Origin: Gordionus sp. m RMFG-2023
Taxonomy: Eukaryota; Nematomorpha; Gordioida; Chordodea; Parachordodidae
Assembly: GCF_954871325.1 (NCBI RefSeq)
Contig: NC_088778.1
Span: forward strand, 806,001-870,000
Direction: 5' to 3'
DNA: 64,000 nt
The position numbers and the translations under genes were made by a program. Under the pieces are notes generated by a model. It was given only the letters and a program-made list of their open reading frames with translations. It did not search any database and had not been told where the DNA came from. Below, piece by piece: positions 50,976 through 62,230 of this stretch (positions within the stretch are counted from its first letter, which is position 1; every line of letters starts with the position of its first letter).

Positions 50976-50977
50976 TA

Positions 50978-53945
50978 CAGTCAAAACCGTTTAATTGCAT
51001 ATCGCTTAAGTGCAAAAACTTTTAAATGCGAAAAAACCCCGCGATTTTGATAATAATTACTATGGTATAATGTTAAATTACATTTATAATTGCGAATCGG
51101 TTAATTGCGAAATATCGGATAATTGCAAAATTTTTCAGGTCCCATTTATATTACAATAACGTTAATTTAATCGGATAAATGAAAAAATAAAAAAAATTTA
51201 TCGAAAAAAATTATTCATCATTTTTTTTATTTAACCTTTTTCCATTCATTCATTCATTCATTCATTTCCACGCCAGAAATTAATATAAAAATGGTAAAAA
51301 AATCATTCCAAACATTAACCCTGAAGCATAAAAAAGAAATAATTGATAAATTAAACACTACATCAAAAACACAATTAGCATCAAATTACAATTGCCACGT
51401 CTCGACAATCTACCGTTTAATAGCGAATAAAGAAAATCTATGCTCACAATTTCTAAGGAATAAACCTCCTACAACTAAAAGAGTTAGAATGAGTTGTTAC
51501 CCAAAGACAGAAGCAGCTTTATTGGTTTGGTTTACACAAATGCGAAGTAAAAATTGCAGTCTAAATGGGCCAGTGATGTTAGAAAAAGCTATGTTTTTTA
51601 GCCAAACATTCAATGAAGGTAATTATAAGTTTTTATAATATATATATATAAATTATAGGCATTCCTACTAGCAGCTGGTTGCAGAGATTTAGGAAAAGAC
51701 AGAATATAAATTTTCATAATGTTTGCAATGAAAAGGGGAGTGCAGATATTATTAATGCAAATGAATGGAGCAGAAATACACTCCCATCTCTGATTAAAGA
51801 TTATCAAAGGAGTAATATTTACAATTGTGATGAGACAGGACTATACTACCGAGCATTACCAAAGGGCACAATGGAATTTAGTGGAATTCAACCACTGGGC
51901 TTCAAACCAGACAAGGAAAAGGTCACAGTTCTATTTATCATAAATGGGGATGGATCTGATAAAAAGTTATATGTTGTAGGGAAATTTAAAAACCCTAGGT
52001 GCTTTAAAAATAAAAAATTACCAGTTAAATACTACTCCAATAAAAGCAGCTGGATGACAACCTCAACTTTTGAAGATATTCTTAAAGAATGGGATTCCTC
52101 ATTAAAGAAGAAAATTTTATTGTTTTGTGACAATGCATCTTGTCACAAAACAAAATTAACATTTAACAATATAAAATTAATTTTTTTACCAGCAAATACA
52201 ACATCATTAATTCAACCTTTGGACATGGGTGCAATTAGATCCTTTAAATGTCATTATAGAAAGGGTATCATGAGAAAAATGATAACATTGATGGAAGGAA
52301 ATGACACCATTTCTTTTTATAAAAGATTTACACTTTATGATAGCCTCTATCTTATAAAATTTGCATGGGGTGAGGTGACAAGTACCACAATCATAAAGTG
52401 TTTTATTGAAGCTAAATTTTTTGATAAGTCTATGGCATTTGATTGGGAATCGGAGGATGATATAGCATTAACTGACAATGAAGAAGATGAATTTGATCCC
52501 ATATTTGAAGAATATGTGTTACACGATGATGATGCTAGCTGCCATGGAATTTTAGATGATCAGGATATTTGTAATCAGATAAGATTAGAGTTGGAAGGTT
52601 TAATTACTTAAAATTTTAATTAATCTTATTTTTTATAGAAGGTTATGAAAGCTCCGAAAATGACGAAGGGAACCTAGACATATCTGATCATTTAATTACA
52701 AAAAATCAGGCTCTTAATGGTTATTATACTTTTCTTGAATATGCTCATGAACATCTAAGGGATCAAGATTCACTAAGAAAGCTAGAGAATATAGTGGAAA
52801 AAGAATTATTTACTCCAGAGTCTAGCCAAGCTCTTATCACAAAATATTTTTATTAAATCTTATATTACTTTATAATAATTGTGATACATGTATAATAAAA
52901 TTAGTTCAAATAAAATCTTATGTTATAAAGCATTAATAAACTTTCATTCCAGCATGGTCTGTTAATACATTTACATTTATAATATTAGAATTTATAAGAT
53001 TTGAATAGGCATAGGATTTTAAATCAAATATCATGTGAATGAAAACAAAACACTTAATAAACTTAAATTCTTTTATATTAATCTTATTGTTTCCAGTTTT
53101 TTAGGCAAAATATTTTAAAATTTGGCTTTAATAATAAATTAGAATTTAAAAAGTGATAATATATTTGTGTAAAATTATATTTCAGTAAATTTAATGAAGG
53201 TAAAATGACAAAAGTAGTTAAAATTAATGGAAATAAATATTAGGGTATTGTAAAGGAAAAAATGTTATTATCTTTCACAAAAGCTTTTTTTTGCTTTAAT
53301 TCTTACATATCTTAAATAAAAAATGAGATAAAATCAAGTAAACAAATTTAATTATAATTTTATTCAATAAAAAATAATTTATCAACAACTATAATGCTAA
53401 TACATAAATAATTACAATCTTTTTATAATTAAGTCTTGTTTTCTTTGTTCTTTTCTGTCTATAATCATGTCTAGATCTAGAGAAAATATAAATATATTCA
53501 AAATATATCACATTACTTTCAAATGCTTCAGATATTTTAATATTATTTGATTGATCTAAATTAATTGAATACTTTTTATAAAATAATAACTTGATGAATT
53601 GACGATAAAAATATAGGATTATTGGTGGGAAGAAAAAAAAAGCTATGATCATATGTTTCAACAAATAAGATAAATTTTTAAAATTTAGTTTTTTTATTCG
53701 ATACATAACTTATTCAAATTAAAATATATAGTTGGTTACATTAATTAAAAATTGTATTTATTGCAAAGTTTGATGGCTTATATGATTAAAATATATATAG
53801 ATGATAAATATCTTTATAAAAAACACAAACTGATTTTTAATAAATAAATTGTTGAATTTTAATCGTATAATTGCGAAAAATCGGATAATTGCGAAATTTT
53901 TAAATATTTCGGTCCCAAGCTTTCGCAATTAAACGGTTTTGACTG
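50978..53945 (+). mobile_element. Complete-looking Tigger/pogo element (Tc1/mariner superfamily)
   Basis: The left terminus CAGTCAAAACCGTTTAAT is matched by its inverse at the right end (ATTAAACGGTTTTGACTG), and TA target duplications sit at 50976-50977 and 53946-53947. The element is 2968 bp. Besides the terminal inverted repeats it has subterminal repeats in direct orientation (TCGGATAATTGC...AATTTTT...GGTCCCA) at about 51086-51144 and 53863-53917. It carries one transposase gene with two small introns, and about 1 kb of AT-rich 3' sequence. The element is absent at the equivalent position of contig 2, which begins exactly at this insertion site. Confidence 0.95.
51291..52856 (+). CDS. Tigger/pogo transposase, three exons (51291-51618, 51659-52597, 52639-52856)
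   Basis: Predicted 494-residue cut-and-paste transposase. Exons join in frame across introns of 40 and 41 bp with GT...AG borders (51619-51658 and 52598-52638). Residues about 5-50 form a CENP-B/pogo-type helix-turn-helix (KHKKEIIDKLN..SKTQLASNY..STIYRLIANK). A second DNA-binding domain spans the first splice junction (NEG|IPTSSWLQRFRKR). The catalytic core has D167 in YNCDETGLYYR, D267 in LLFCDNASCHK and D298 in IQPLDMGAI, a DD30D spacing expected of pogo/Tigger. Exon 3 encodes an acidic tail ending EKELFTPESSQALITKYFY. No stop or frameshift is visible, so this copy could be active; introns were inferred by eye. Confidence 0.9.
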
Positions 53946-54170
53946 TATTGTAATTCTTTTAATTAAACTAAATTTAATTTATTTTCAGTATTAATTCCCT
54001 AAAATTATTTTATATTGATCCATATTTTAAATGAACGAATCTTCAAGATAGGTCTAGGTAGCATTACATTATGTTTGGCATTGATTTCCATTTTTAGATA
54101 ATGCCCCTCCCATGATTTCATTTCTGGAAAATCAAAACTCCCTTATTAAGGCTGACTCTTTATAGTCTCG
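53946..54170. other. Short spacer, no feature seen
   Basis: Mixed-composition flank immediately right of the Tigger element. Confidence 0.5.
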
Positions 54171-54602
54171 ATATTGTTATTATTATTATTTATTAATATT
54201 ATTTATTATTATTATTTATTATTATTATTATTTATTATTATTATTTATTATTATTATTTATTATTATTATTTATTATTATTATTTATTATTATTATTTAT
54301 TATTATTATTATTATTATTATTTATTATTATTATTTATTATTATTATTTATTATTATTATTTATTATTATTATTTATTATTATTATTTATTATTATTATT
54401 TATTATTATTATTTATTATTATTATTTATTATTATTATTTATTATTATTATTTATTATTATTATTTATTATTATTATTTATTATTATTATTTATTATTAT
54501 TATTTATTATTATTATTTATTATTATTATTTATTATTATTATTATTATTTATTATTATTATTTATTATTATTATTTATTATTATTATTTATTATTATTAT
54601 TA
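54171..54602. repeat. (TTATTATTATTA TTTA)n microsatellite
   Basis: About 430 bases of TTA-based units punctuated by TTTATTA; the open frame of Leu/Ile/Tyr across it is an artefact. Confidence 0.98.
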
Positions 54603-54654
54603 TAGATGCATGGGGTGAGGGGCTGAGGAAACATTTCTAATTAGGCTAAACGTG

Positions 54655-55237
54655 GAATGATTGTTTAATATTGTTCTAAAAAAAATCTATAATTCACATT
54701 CTATTCAAACAAGAATTATACTAAGAAAAAAATAAAATAATAGGATTTAGGATACCGCAGAGAATCAAGTCAGCTGGGGTCTTATTTCAGTTTGAGTCGG
54801 TTTTAAAATTTTTCACGATTAATTCGGCTGTTTGGATTAAGCCTTCTCAGTTAATAACACTTGCTATTAGGAGAATACATATATATATTTTTTTAAAGTA
54901 ATAACTAGAACTTAATAAAAAGCATTTTTGTATCTTTTAACCTGATTTTAAACTTATAAATTCATGAATTAGCTATATAACGAGATCTTTAGAAAAATTG
55001 AGCTATCCTCATAAAGAAGGCCTTATATATCACAATTCTGTTTGATTAGGCTAAATTTATATATTTATTTGGTACTCAACCGTATAAAACTATAAAACTA
55101 ACAAATATATATATATATATATACTATATATATATATATACTATATATATATATACTATATACATATTAAATGTGTTTGATCATATAATAAATTGGGGGA
55201 AGAGATGATCATTACACATTATCTCAAACAATGTTAG
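54655..55237. repeat. Downstream flank of GPCR E, duplicated from B (or the reverse)
   Basis: Diverged but collinear with 11630-12223 and its arm twin, including an AGAGAATCAAGTCAG word, long TA microsatellite and the AAATGTGTTTGATCAT landmark. It diverges more than the arm copies do, so it is older than the haplotype split. Confidence 0.75.
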
Positions 55238-56581
55238 CTAACAACAAGGGCATAAAATATGTTTGAATAGAAATTTCCTATAAAGAGGTGTAGTTAGGAT
55301 AATCAAGTAGGGATAAATAGAGTATTGACTGTACATCATTACGTACACGAAGAATTGTAGGTTAGGATCGGACATCAAAAAATCGTCTTCCCAGGTTGGA
55401 AGCTTTTGAAATATAAAGATGAGCCAAGGCAGAGAAAAGATGACAGATGCCAAACTTAAACATCCGGTTAGTATGGTAAAATTCCTGTTTCTCTCTTTCA
55501 CCAAGTCTATTCTCAAAGATGACGATGTCACCACTGAGCACGGTAAGACTTGGTTGCCTCTTGAAATGGCTTGCAATGATAATTTCGATTGCTTAGATGT
55601 TTCAGCGTTATTTGCTCTATTGGAATTTTTGAGAAATATGCTAATTTTAAGCGCTTTGGGAGTTGAAATAGTGAATTCTTTGAATCTTAGCAGAATCCTG
55701 GAATAAAAACGGGTTTCTAGGCCGACCCTAAATAAGGGTATTTTTATTCTACTTGAAGTAGCATTGGATCTCCTATAAAATAGGATAGCGGTTATAACGT
55801 TGCTAGATAACGTGATGAGGCAAGGAAGCAAATTCGTAATCACGGCGCTAATTTTATCGAATATGGAGGAGAATTTTTCCATTTTATCGTTAAATGAGTA
55901 TGTATAGATGGGGTCGATGTTCAATAAATATTTGTGATCAGGGGATAATTTAATAGAAGATGGAATAGCCCTCTCCGTGTTGTTTAGTGTCGTATTATAT
56001 GTCGTATCATTTGTTTGGTGGAACCAGAGAATGCGTTTTACTTGATAATAATTCAAGAATGGTAGGGATAATGTTATGCTGAGAAGTAGAATGACATACA
56101 CACTTCTTTTGATGTTTCCAATTTTAAATAAATTAGAATATAGGAAAGGATATGCGATGGCGAGCATGCGATCCAAGGACATCAGAGCCAGGAGATAATC
56201 GATGAAACAGGCGATGCTGTCTTCCAAGAACCACTCGAATTTGCCGAACCATACGCTAAAAATTAGCGTATATTGGCTTTTAAAATAATTATTACTATCG
56301 TAAACCACCCATGGAATTAAAACCATTAATATTAGTATGTTGGCCAATGCCAGCGTTACAAAATAGAATCGGGATCTTTGCTGAACCTGACAATGGAGTC
56401 TCTTAGAAATCACCATAAAAATCGTCAAGAGGTTACCGGGGATTCCAAATGCTATGATGACGCACAGATGCTTCACTAGCGTTTTGTTGAGCTCCCTATG
56501 CTTACCTAGAATGTCCTTAAAAATTATGGAGGTGATATCTGTCACGTTCCCTGTGATCGTTTTATCGATAGTTCCAATCAT
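55238..56581 (-). CDS. Rhodopsin-like GPCR 'E' (orphan, single exon)
   Basis: Intact 447-residue receptor beginning MIGTIDKTITGNVT at 56581. It lacks the first N-glycosylation site of its relatives (DKT instead of NKT) but keeps GNVT. Features in order: TM1 GIPGN, TM2 LALAN, TM3 WFGKFEWFLED then SLDRMLAIAYPF, TM4, TM5 LLPCLITLSSN, a long Ser/Asn-rich third loop, TM6 FSLPWLIFIF, TM7 YPYLIILTTPLYRKFL. It is the closest relative of B. The segment encoding the second extracellular loop and TM5 approach is nearly identical to the broken B copy at 12224-13568 but not to the intact B copy. A decayed further copy lies just upstream on the same strand. Confidence 0.94.
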   Translation of the reverse strand: MIGTIDKTITGNVTDITSIIFKDILGKHRELNKTLVKHLCVIIAFGIPGNLLTIFMVISKRLHCQVQQRSRFYFVTLALANILILMVLIPWVVYDSNNYFKSQYTLIFSVWFGKFEWFLEDSIACFIDYLLALMSLDRMLAIAYPFLYSNLFKIGNIKRSVYVILLLSITLSLPFLNYYQVKRILWFHQTNDTTYNTTLNNTERAIPSSIKLSPDHKYLLNIDPIYTYSFNDKMEKFSSIFDKISAVITNLLPCLITLSSNVITAILFYRRSNATSSRIKIPLFRVGLETRFYSRILLRFKEFTISTPKALKISIFLKNSNRANNAETSKQSKLSLQAISRGNQVLPCSVVTSSSLRIDLVKERNRNFTILTGCLSLASVIFSLPWLIFIFQKLPTWEDDFLMSDPNLQFFVYVMMYSQYSIYPYLIILTTPLYRKFLFKHILCPCC

Positions 56582-56930
56582 TGCTTATTGAAAATATATC
56601 AAAGAATTATTTCATATTTTTGGTTTTTTAATTATAAGATATAAATTTCAAAAAAATTATTATTGGATCGATTTCTTAAAATTATTATATTTTTAAAATA
56701 TTTTATATCAATTAATTTTTAATTTTTTAAATATTTATTATCATTTAAATATCGCCGTTTTGAAAGAAATCATTTTATGTTATATCGATTTAAAATAAAA
56801 TAATATATATATTTTATTAAATAAATAAATAAATAGAAATTATGTCCCATGTATATAATTAAAGGATAATTAATAATTTATATGGTTTCTTGGAAATAAG
56901 TCACAACAAAAAAATCATTTTGTCTCCCAG

Positions 56931-57445
56931 CTGATCCGTGTTGTTTATATGTTATATTATTTGTCTGGTAGAACCAGCATAGGCTTTTTTTTACTTGATA
57001 ATAATTTCGGGAATGGTAGAGATAATATTATTACTGATTGAGTAGGGATAACATGCAGACTTCTTTTAATATTTATACAATTTTGAATAAATTAGGATGT
57101 AGGGGACGGATACGCAATGGCTTACACGCGATATGAGGACATTAGCGCAGGGAGATTATCGATAAAACGGGTGGTGCCGTATCAATATCATAAACTCTCC
57201 CCCCATGGAATTATAACCAGTAATATTAATATGTTAGGGGCTACAAATTAGAATCGGGATCTCTGTTTTCCTGACATTGAAATCTCTTAGCGATAACTAT
57301 AAAAATCGTCAAGAGATTACCAGGAATCCCAAAATTCTACGATGACGCACAGATACCTCACTGTTGAACCCCCTATGCTTACAAACAATGCCCTTTAAAA
57401 TTAATGGATGTTATATCGGTCACGTTCCTTCAATCATCGACAGAT
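56931..57445 (-). pseudogene. Decayed GPCR copy, N-terminus to end of TM4
   Basis: Read on the minus strand from about 57440, the sequence follows B/E: an AACGTGACCGATAT start region, CATAGGGGG..., GATTCCTGGTAATCTC (TM1 GIPGNL), ATTCCATGGGG (end of TM2), and after an internal deletion spanning the TM3 approach, AATTATTATCAAGTAAAA and the GGTTCTACCAG...AAT loop. It has several small indels and at least one larger deletion, and nothing after TM4. It is an old truncated tandem copy of receptor E. No sign of function. Confidence 0.85.
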
Positions 57446-58312
57446 TAATATATTAAAATAATATTCAAAGCTTTAGCCTTAATATCAGGTTGAAATGTAA
57501 TTATAGATATAAATTCTTTCTTTCTTTCTTTCTTTCGTTTCTTTCTTAGAGTCCTTTATTAGAATACCATAGAACTATTGTGAATGCTTTGATATTCCGT
57601 CATTTGATACATCCGGTATTAAAGGAAAATGGATCACTATATTTTTCATGTCTCAGTTGGCAGGGCCTGTGATTGACATTTGATGTTTTATATTTTTAAA
57701 ATCGGGAAAAGCGATAAGTTTGCGATGCAATTGCTTAGAATATAAATATCTAAGCAATTTTATGGGTGATGTGATAGATAAATGTCGCTCTCGATATCGA
57801 AAATACAGTTATATTATCGCCCACATAAATTATTGTTTTTTAATATCTTTTTGCCTTGATTTTTCACCTTATAAACTGCTCTAGGTTTGATATTAAAGTT
57901 TTGTATTGTATATTATAAGAATCGCATTTTAATCAATTTTTTGGTTCATCTACCTCTAATCATTCAATAATATAATTCGGCGGGTATTTAATTATAATTG
58001 CGTTTATAGGGTTATTTGATGTTAAATTTTATTTTTTTAAAAAAAGTATCTTTGTGATTTTTATATATAATAACTCAAATTAATGGAAATAAAAAAAGTA
58101 GAAAAGGAAGAGATAATTGTTAAACTTAAAAATTAAAATTTCATTTTTAACCAATCAAAAATTATAATTTCATTTTCAACCAATCAAAAATTATTTAACA
58201 ATATAAAAGATGTAAAGTTCTGTTTTTTAAAAAAAAAACTTATATCCATTGTGTGTAGATTTTTGACTTTAAATATAAAATAATTTATTTCGCATTCATA
58301 AGGAATCATTTT
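57446..58312. other. AT-rich region, no feature seen
   Basis: Includes a short TTTC run near 57518-57547 and a small direct repeat of AACCAATCAAAAATTA near 58150-58195. No gene is seen. Confidence 0.4.
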
Positions 58313-58495
58313 CCAGTTGTTAAACCGCTCATTTTGGAGCCTTTAAAAAACGGCTAACTCAATATTTTATCGGGAAAAAATATTATGCAACCCCAAGATT
58401 TTGTTTCATAGGTGGCTGGCACGAAGGTTTGAAACATCTACCAATCAAATCTCGAGGCCTAGGCAATATTTTTCTGGCTAATGTTTCCTTCATTT
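58313..58495. mobile_element. MITE copy, AGTTGTTAAACCGCTC start
   Basis: It shares AAACGGCTAACTCAATATTTTA, AAAAAATATTATGCAA and CAATATTTTTCTGGCTAA with the element at 31104-31273. The termini are degraded. Confidence 0.55.
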
Positions 58496-59984
58496 CTAAC
58501 GGTTTAGAATAAAGCAACCATAAAGAAGAATCCCTCTTTATACGCCCTCGTAGTCGATAACGAAACGCGGTTCCGACTTCAAACTTTGTTCGATCCGAAC
58601 CGAAATTCGAACCGTAAACCGAGTTTTTCGACTCCGAAGCGCGACTAAATATCGTTACGTTTCTAGGAGCGATTCTGACTTAGAGGCGGTTAGTCCTTAA
58701 TCCCCAGATGGTAGCGTCGCGTCGTCGGCTTTTCAGCCGGATGCCTGAACCATGTATGCTCAAGAATTTGGCATCAGGTTTCTGGTTAAACAAATTTTAT
58801 ATTCAAATTTTCTATTTTAAAAAAAAAATTATTGGGAAAACCTACAAATATATTTAATAAAAAAAACATATGGCGGCGAAGGCCTAACATTAACGTTGAC
58901 GTAATTTTGGCGTAAACACGGTAAAATCATGCGCGCGCATGCGCACGTATAAATATGTAAAAATAAACAGGTGTATACAATTAATTTTTTTTAAATAATT
59001 TAATGCCCCCCCCCCTTGTAACGCCGAATTAGGGAATATTTATTTCCAAAAAAATTGAACGATTAATTATTATTGGGTAAATTTAAAGTCACTTATACGC
59101 CAATCAAAAAAACGTTAAATCTTACTTGACTTCACTTATTTTTTTTTTCTATAAAATCTGAGGAATTTTTTTTATTCGAACCGCTGAAAAAATACGATAT
59201 TTATTGGAAAAATTATTTTAAAAAAATTAATAAATTTTGAAATCGTGGCCTAAATCCGATCGAGATGGGAAAAAATGTTTACCCCAATCAGATCGATCCG
59301 GGTTCGAACGGATTTCGATTCGGTAAACCGGTCCTTGCCTATGATATCTTGTGATCAGTTAACCTGCAAGCCAACCTGATCCTAGCCCCCAACTCATCCT
59401 GAAATAATAAATTTATCACAAATAGCTCAACCCAACTCAAGGCTCGGTTGACGGGTTTGGGTTTTTTGGGACAGGTTTGAGTCAACTAAGTATCTACCTC
59501 ATCGCATCTACTCACATCTAGCGATTTTTTTTAAAAAAATTGCACCCGTTAAAATTCTAAAAAAATGTTTTTTTCTAACAAGAAATCTGTAATTATAATC
59601 CTTTTTGTTTTAAGACCTGCCCAACTCTGATTCCTTACGAGTGAGCAAGTTTTATTTAAAGACTTAACGGTGCCGACCTTCCCTTAAATCTGATTCTAAA
59701 GTTTTTTTTATAGACAATACACAATAGCCTTTCATGCAATTAATATGCTTATAGTTTGTTTTTTTAATTAAAAAAAACACCCTTTTGTTCCTCGTGTTTA
59801 ATAGGAAAAAAAGAATTTTAAGAAAAAATTATTAGTTAAGGGGGATATTGTTTTTTTTTTGCGGGGAGAAAAAAATAAATAAACATTGTATTTTCTATTT
59901 TATCATAACTACTATAATCCACATGGAAAATATATTCTGACCAATATTTCATCGCACATTTTTCAATATCAAATTATACATTCC
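58496..59984. other. Region with clustered CGAAACCG/GATCGGG patches, no gene
   Basis: 58555-58640 and 59255-59340 contain repeated CCGAACCGAAATTCGAACCG-like and GATCCGGGTTCGAACGG-like words, similar to those near 14460 and 45380, probably degenerate termini of non-autonomous elements. A TGGTAGCGTCGCGTCGTC patch lies near 58709. No convincing RNA gene is present. Confidence 0.35.
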
Positions 59985-60163
59985 TAGTGTTGTTAAATGG
60001 CTTCATTTTGAGCCCCATTTTTAAAAAGTCGGTATTTTAGCCAGAAGAAGTATGACCTAACACTCGTGATTTGGCTAATAGATCTCCAAACCTTTGTTCC
60101 ATCTACAAACAAAAGTGTTCTGGATGAAATACCCTAACCCTAACGAGCCGTTCAACAACACCA
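59985..60163. mobile_element. MITE copy with TAGTGTTGTTAAATGGCT ends
   Basis: The left end TAGTGTTGTTAAATGGCT and right end GAGCCGTTCAACAACACCA are imperfect inverses. The interior shares TATTTTAGCCAGAAGAAGTAT and GTGATTTGGCTAATAGATCT with its relatives. No matching target duplication was found. Confidence 0.65.
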
Positions 60164-61020
60164 ATTAGACTCCCTCAGCTTCGTGAACTTAAACAAATTT
60201 AATTTTTGACGAGTATTTTAAATATTCGGTTAAAATAAATTTCTAAGCGCGATTAATTTTTTTTGTTCCGTTTCTTTTCCCATTTCCAATTATTAAACAC
60301 ATTAAGGCGCGAAAAAAAAAATTTGCCGGTATACAAATAAAATATAAATTTTTTCAAAAATAAGTGGTATCGTATGGATATATCATATACCAGTGCTATT
60401 AAAGTAGCGCGATACTTTTTTCAGTAGCGGTAGCTCCGCCGCGTTACGTCTGCGCATCCATCTTATAGGGGTGGATATAAATATCAGATAGGTATCGGAT
60501 CGGTTTTGAAGCAATATCGGAAAATATCGGATCGGTGAAAAATATGTGGATCGGCAAATACGTTTCAATTATCAAAATTAATAATTTTATAGCCTTTAAA
60601 AAAAATATAAAAACCTTTTTTAAACTTTTAACATCGGTTAAATTTGCGGACAATTAATGTCATACATGATGATTAAACTTCGGTATAACTTGTGTAATAA
60701 ATTGAAATGATAAAAATAAAATATATTTAATTTTAATATTTTGGCGGTTGCGTGAGGTTATAGCTCGCGCTAGCGGCAGAAAAACGATTTTAAAATGGTG
60801 GTTTCAAAAAAATGTATCACGCCGCCTAAACCCTACGTTCACTACTGTTAGCGCGAATTCGCGGCGGGGTAATATAAAATATGATATAAACATTGGCGAT
60901 CTGCATCGGGCCTAATAAATCCGGTCCCGCCCCCGGTTTTGTCCCGAAAAACCCGACCCGAAAAAAATTATTGGTCTGCCCGAAATATATTTAAAGAAGG
61001 CTTGGGCAGGGTAATGGAAC
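60164..61020. other. Region with GATCGG and CCCGACCCG patches, no gene
   Basis: 60465-60555 repeats ATCGGATCGG-type words; 60895-61015 has CCGGTCCCGCCCCCGG and CCCGACCCG words like the GC-patch repeats elsewhere. No gene is seen. Confidence 0.4.
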
Positions 61021-61413
61021 GGGTCATGATTGGCATATCTCTAAAATATGATTTTTTGTATACGCCGTTAATTAGTGCTAACTCGCGAAATGTTTTATTT
61101 ATACATCCCTACACTTAAAATGTATCATGATAAATAAAAAAAAATTTTAAATTTTGAATAATAAAATCAGATATGCCGGAAATATAAATAATCCTTTCAA
61201 ATCTTACTTCCGGCAAAGACAAAGACCGGGTCATGATTGGCATATCTCTAATATGATTTTTTGTATATGCCGTTGATTAATGCAAACTCGCGAAATATTT
61301 TATTATACTTAAAATGTATCATGATAAATAAAAAAAATTTAAAATTTTGAATAATAAATTCAGATATACCGGAAATATAAATAATCCTTTCAAATCTTAC
61401 TTCCGGCAAAGAC
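61021..61413. repeat. Direct tandem duplication of about 200 bp
   Basis: 61021-61223 and 61228-61413 both run from GGGTCATGATTGGCATATC to CTTACTTCCGGCAAAGAC, with minor substitutions and a short deletion in the second unit. Confidence 0.93.
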
Positions 61414-62230
61414 ATTATTTTTTAAATTCAAGCCGCGACTTTTAATTTTTCTCCAAATTTTTTATTTTTTTTATTTATTTATAACACGAATAAATTCATA
61501 TAAATAATATTTAAATAAATATAATACATAAATAAATTACAAATTTCGTTTTTTCAAATGTTGGAAGAATAATTTTTCAAGATTTTTTTCGAGGATCGAT
61601 GACAATGTGCAACGTCAACGCGTTAGGTTGATTAATAGCGGTATAACTTTAACAATAAAATATACAAGAGAGAAAATAAAAATTAAAATAAGTTTGTTTA
61701 TTTAAATTTTTCCTTTAAAATTAAAATCCCAGCCCAGCGTAAGCTAGTCAATTGACAGAAAAGGTATGATCTCCCTCCCCCCTTATGACAAAATCTCGAT
61801 TCAATAATTTTATTGGGGATATAAACGAACACTTCCCAGAAATCCCGGCATTTTTTGCTGGTTCCCAATCCTGGACTCTTCTTTTTAGAAAAATCTTTTA
61901 TTCCTGAATTCGGAACTAGAAGGGTTCCCTGATAAATGATAGTAGTAAATTGAATGGCAAAAGATAAAAGTTACTGAATAAAACTTTACCATTTGATATA
62001 ATATAATATTTAGGGGAGGATAGATGTTATAATAATAGTAAAACTTTAGCTAATCTATATTTTTTAAAAAAAAAACCACATTACCAAAAGATGACAGATT
62101 TCCTATGAAAAATTTCAAGGGAAAGGGGGGGGGGTTTAAGCACACAAAAAATTTCTTAGATTATCAACAAATAAGTGTAAAAAATAAATAAAATATTCAT
62201 TACATCTCGCCCTTTTTTAAAACCATTCAT
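61414..62230. other. AT-rich region, no supported gene
   Basis: Includes a G homopolymer near 62125. It probably contains the 3' UTR of the HAAO-like gene, which is transcribed leftward and stops at 62231. No polyadenylation signal could be assigned with confidence. Confidence 0.4.

Larger units (their letters stand above)
42885..50976. repeat. Inverted arm B, right copy (contig 3)
   Basis: This is the partner of 8816-16985. It begins about 50 bases after the second N gap and ends at the Tigger insertion site, beyond which contig 3 continues into DNA that is not present elsewhere in the window. It holds the intact GPCR B. Confidence 0.93.

Noticed and set aside
53389-53706. 105-codon minus-strand frame inside the Tigger element
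   Set aside because: Ile/Lys/Tyr-rich composition typical of AT-rich DNA, with no recognised domain and no sign of a second transposon gene.
54174-54605. 143-codon Leu/Ile/Tyr open frame
   Set aside because: Entirely microsatellite sequence.
60465-61111. Single hAT MITE from TAGGGGTGGATA to TACATCCCTA
   Set aside because: The ends are loosely inverse but no 8-bp target duplication was found, and the second unit of the local duplication lacks the right end.
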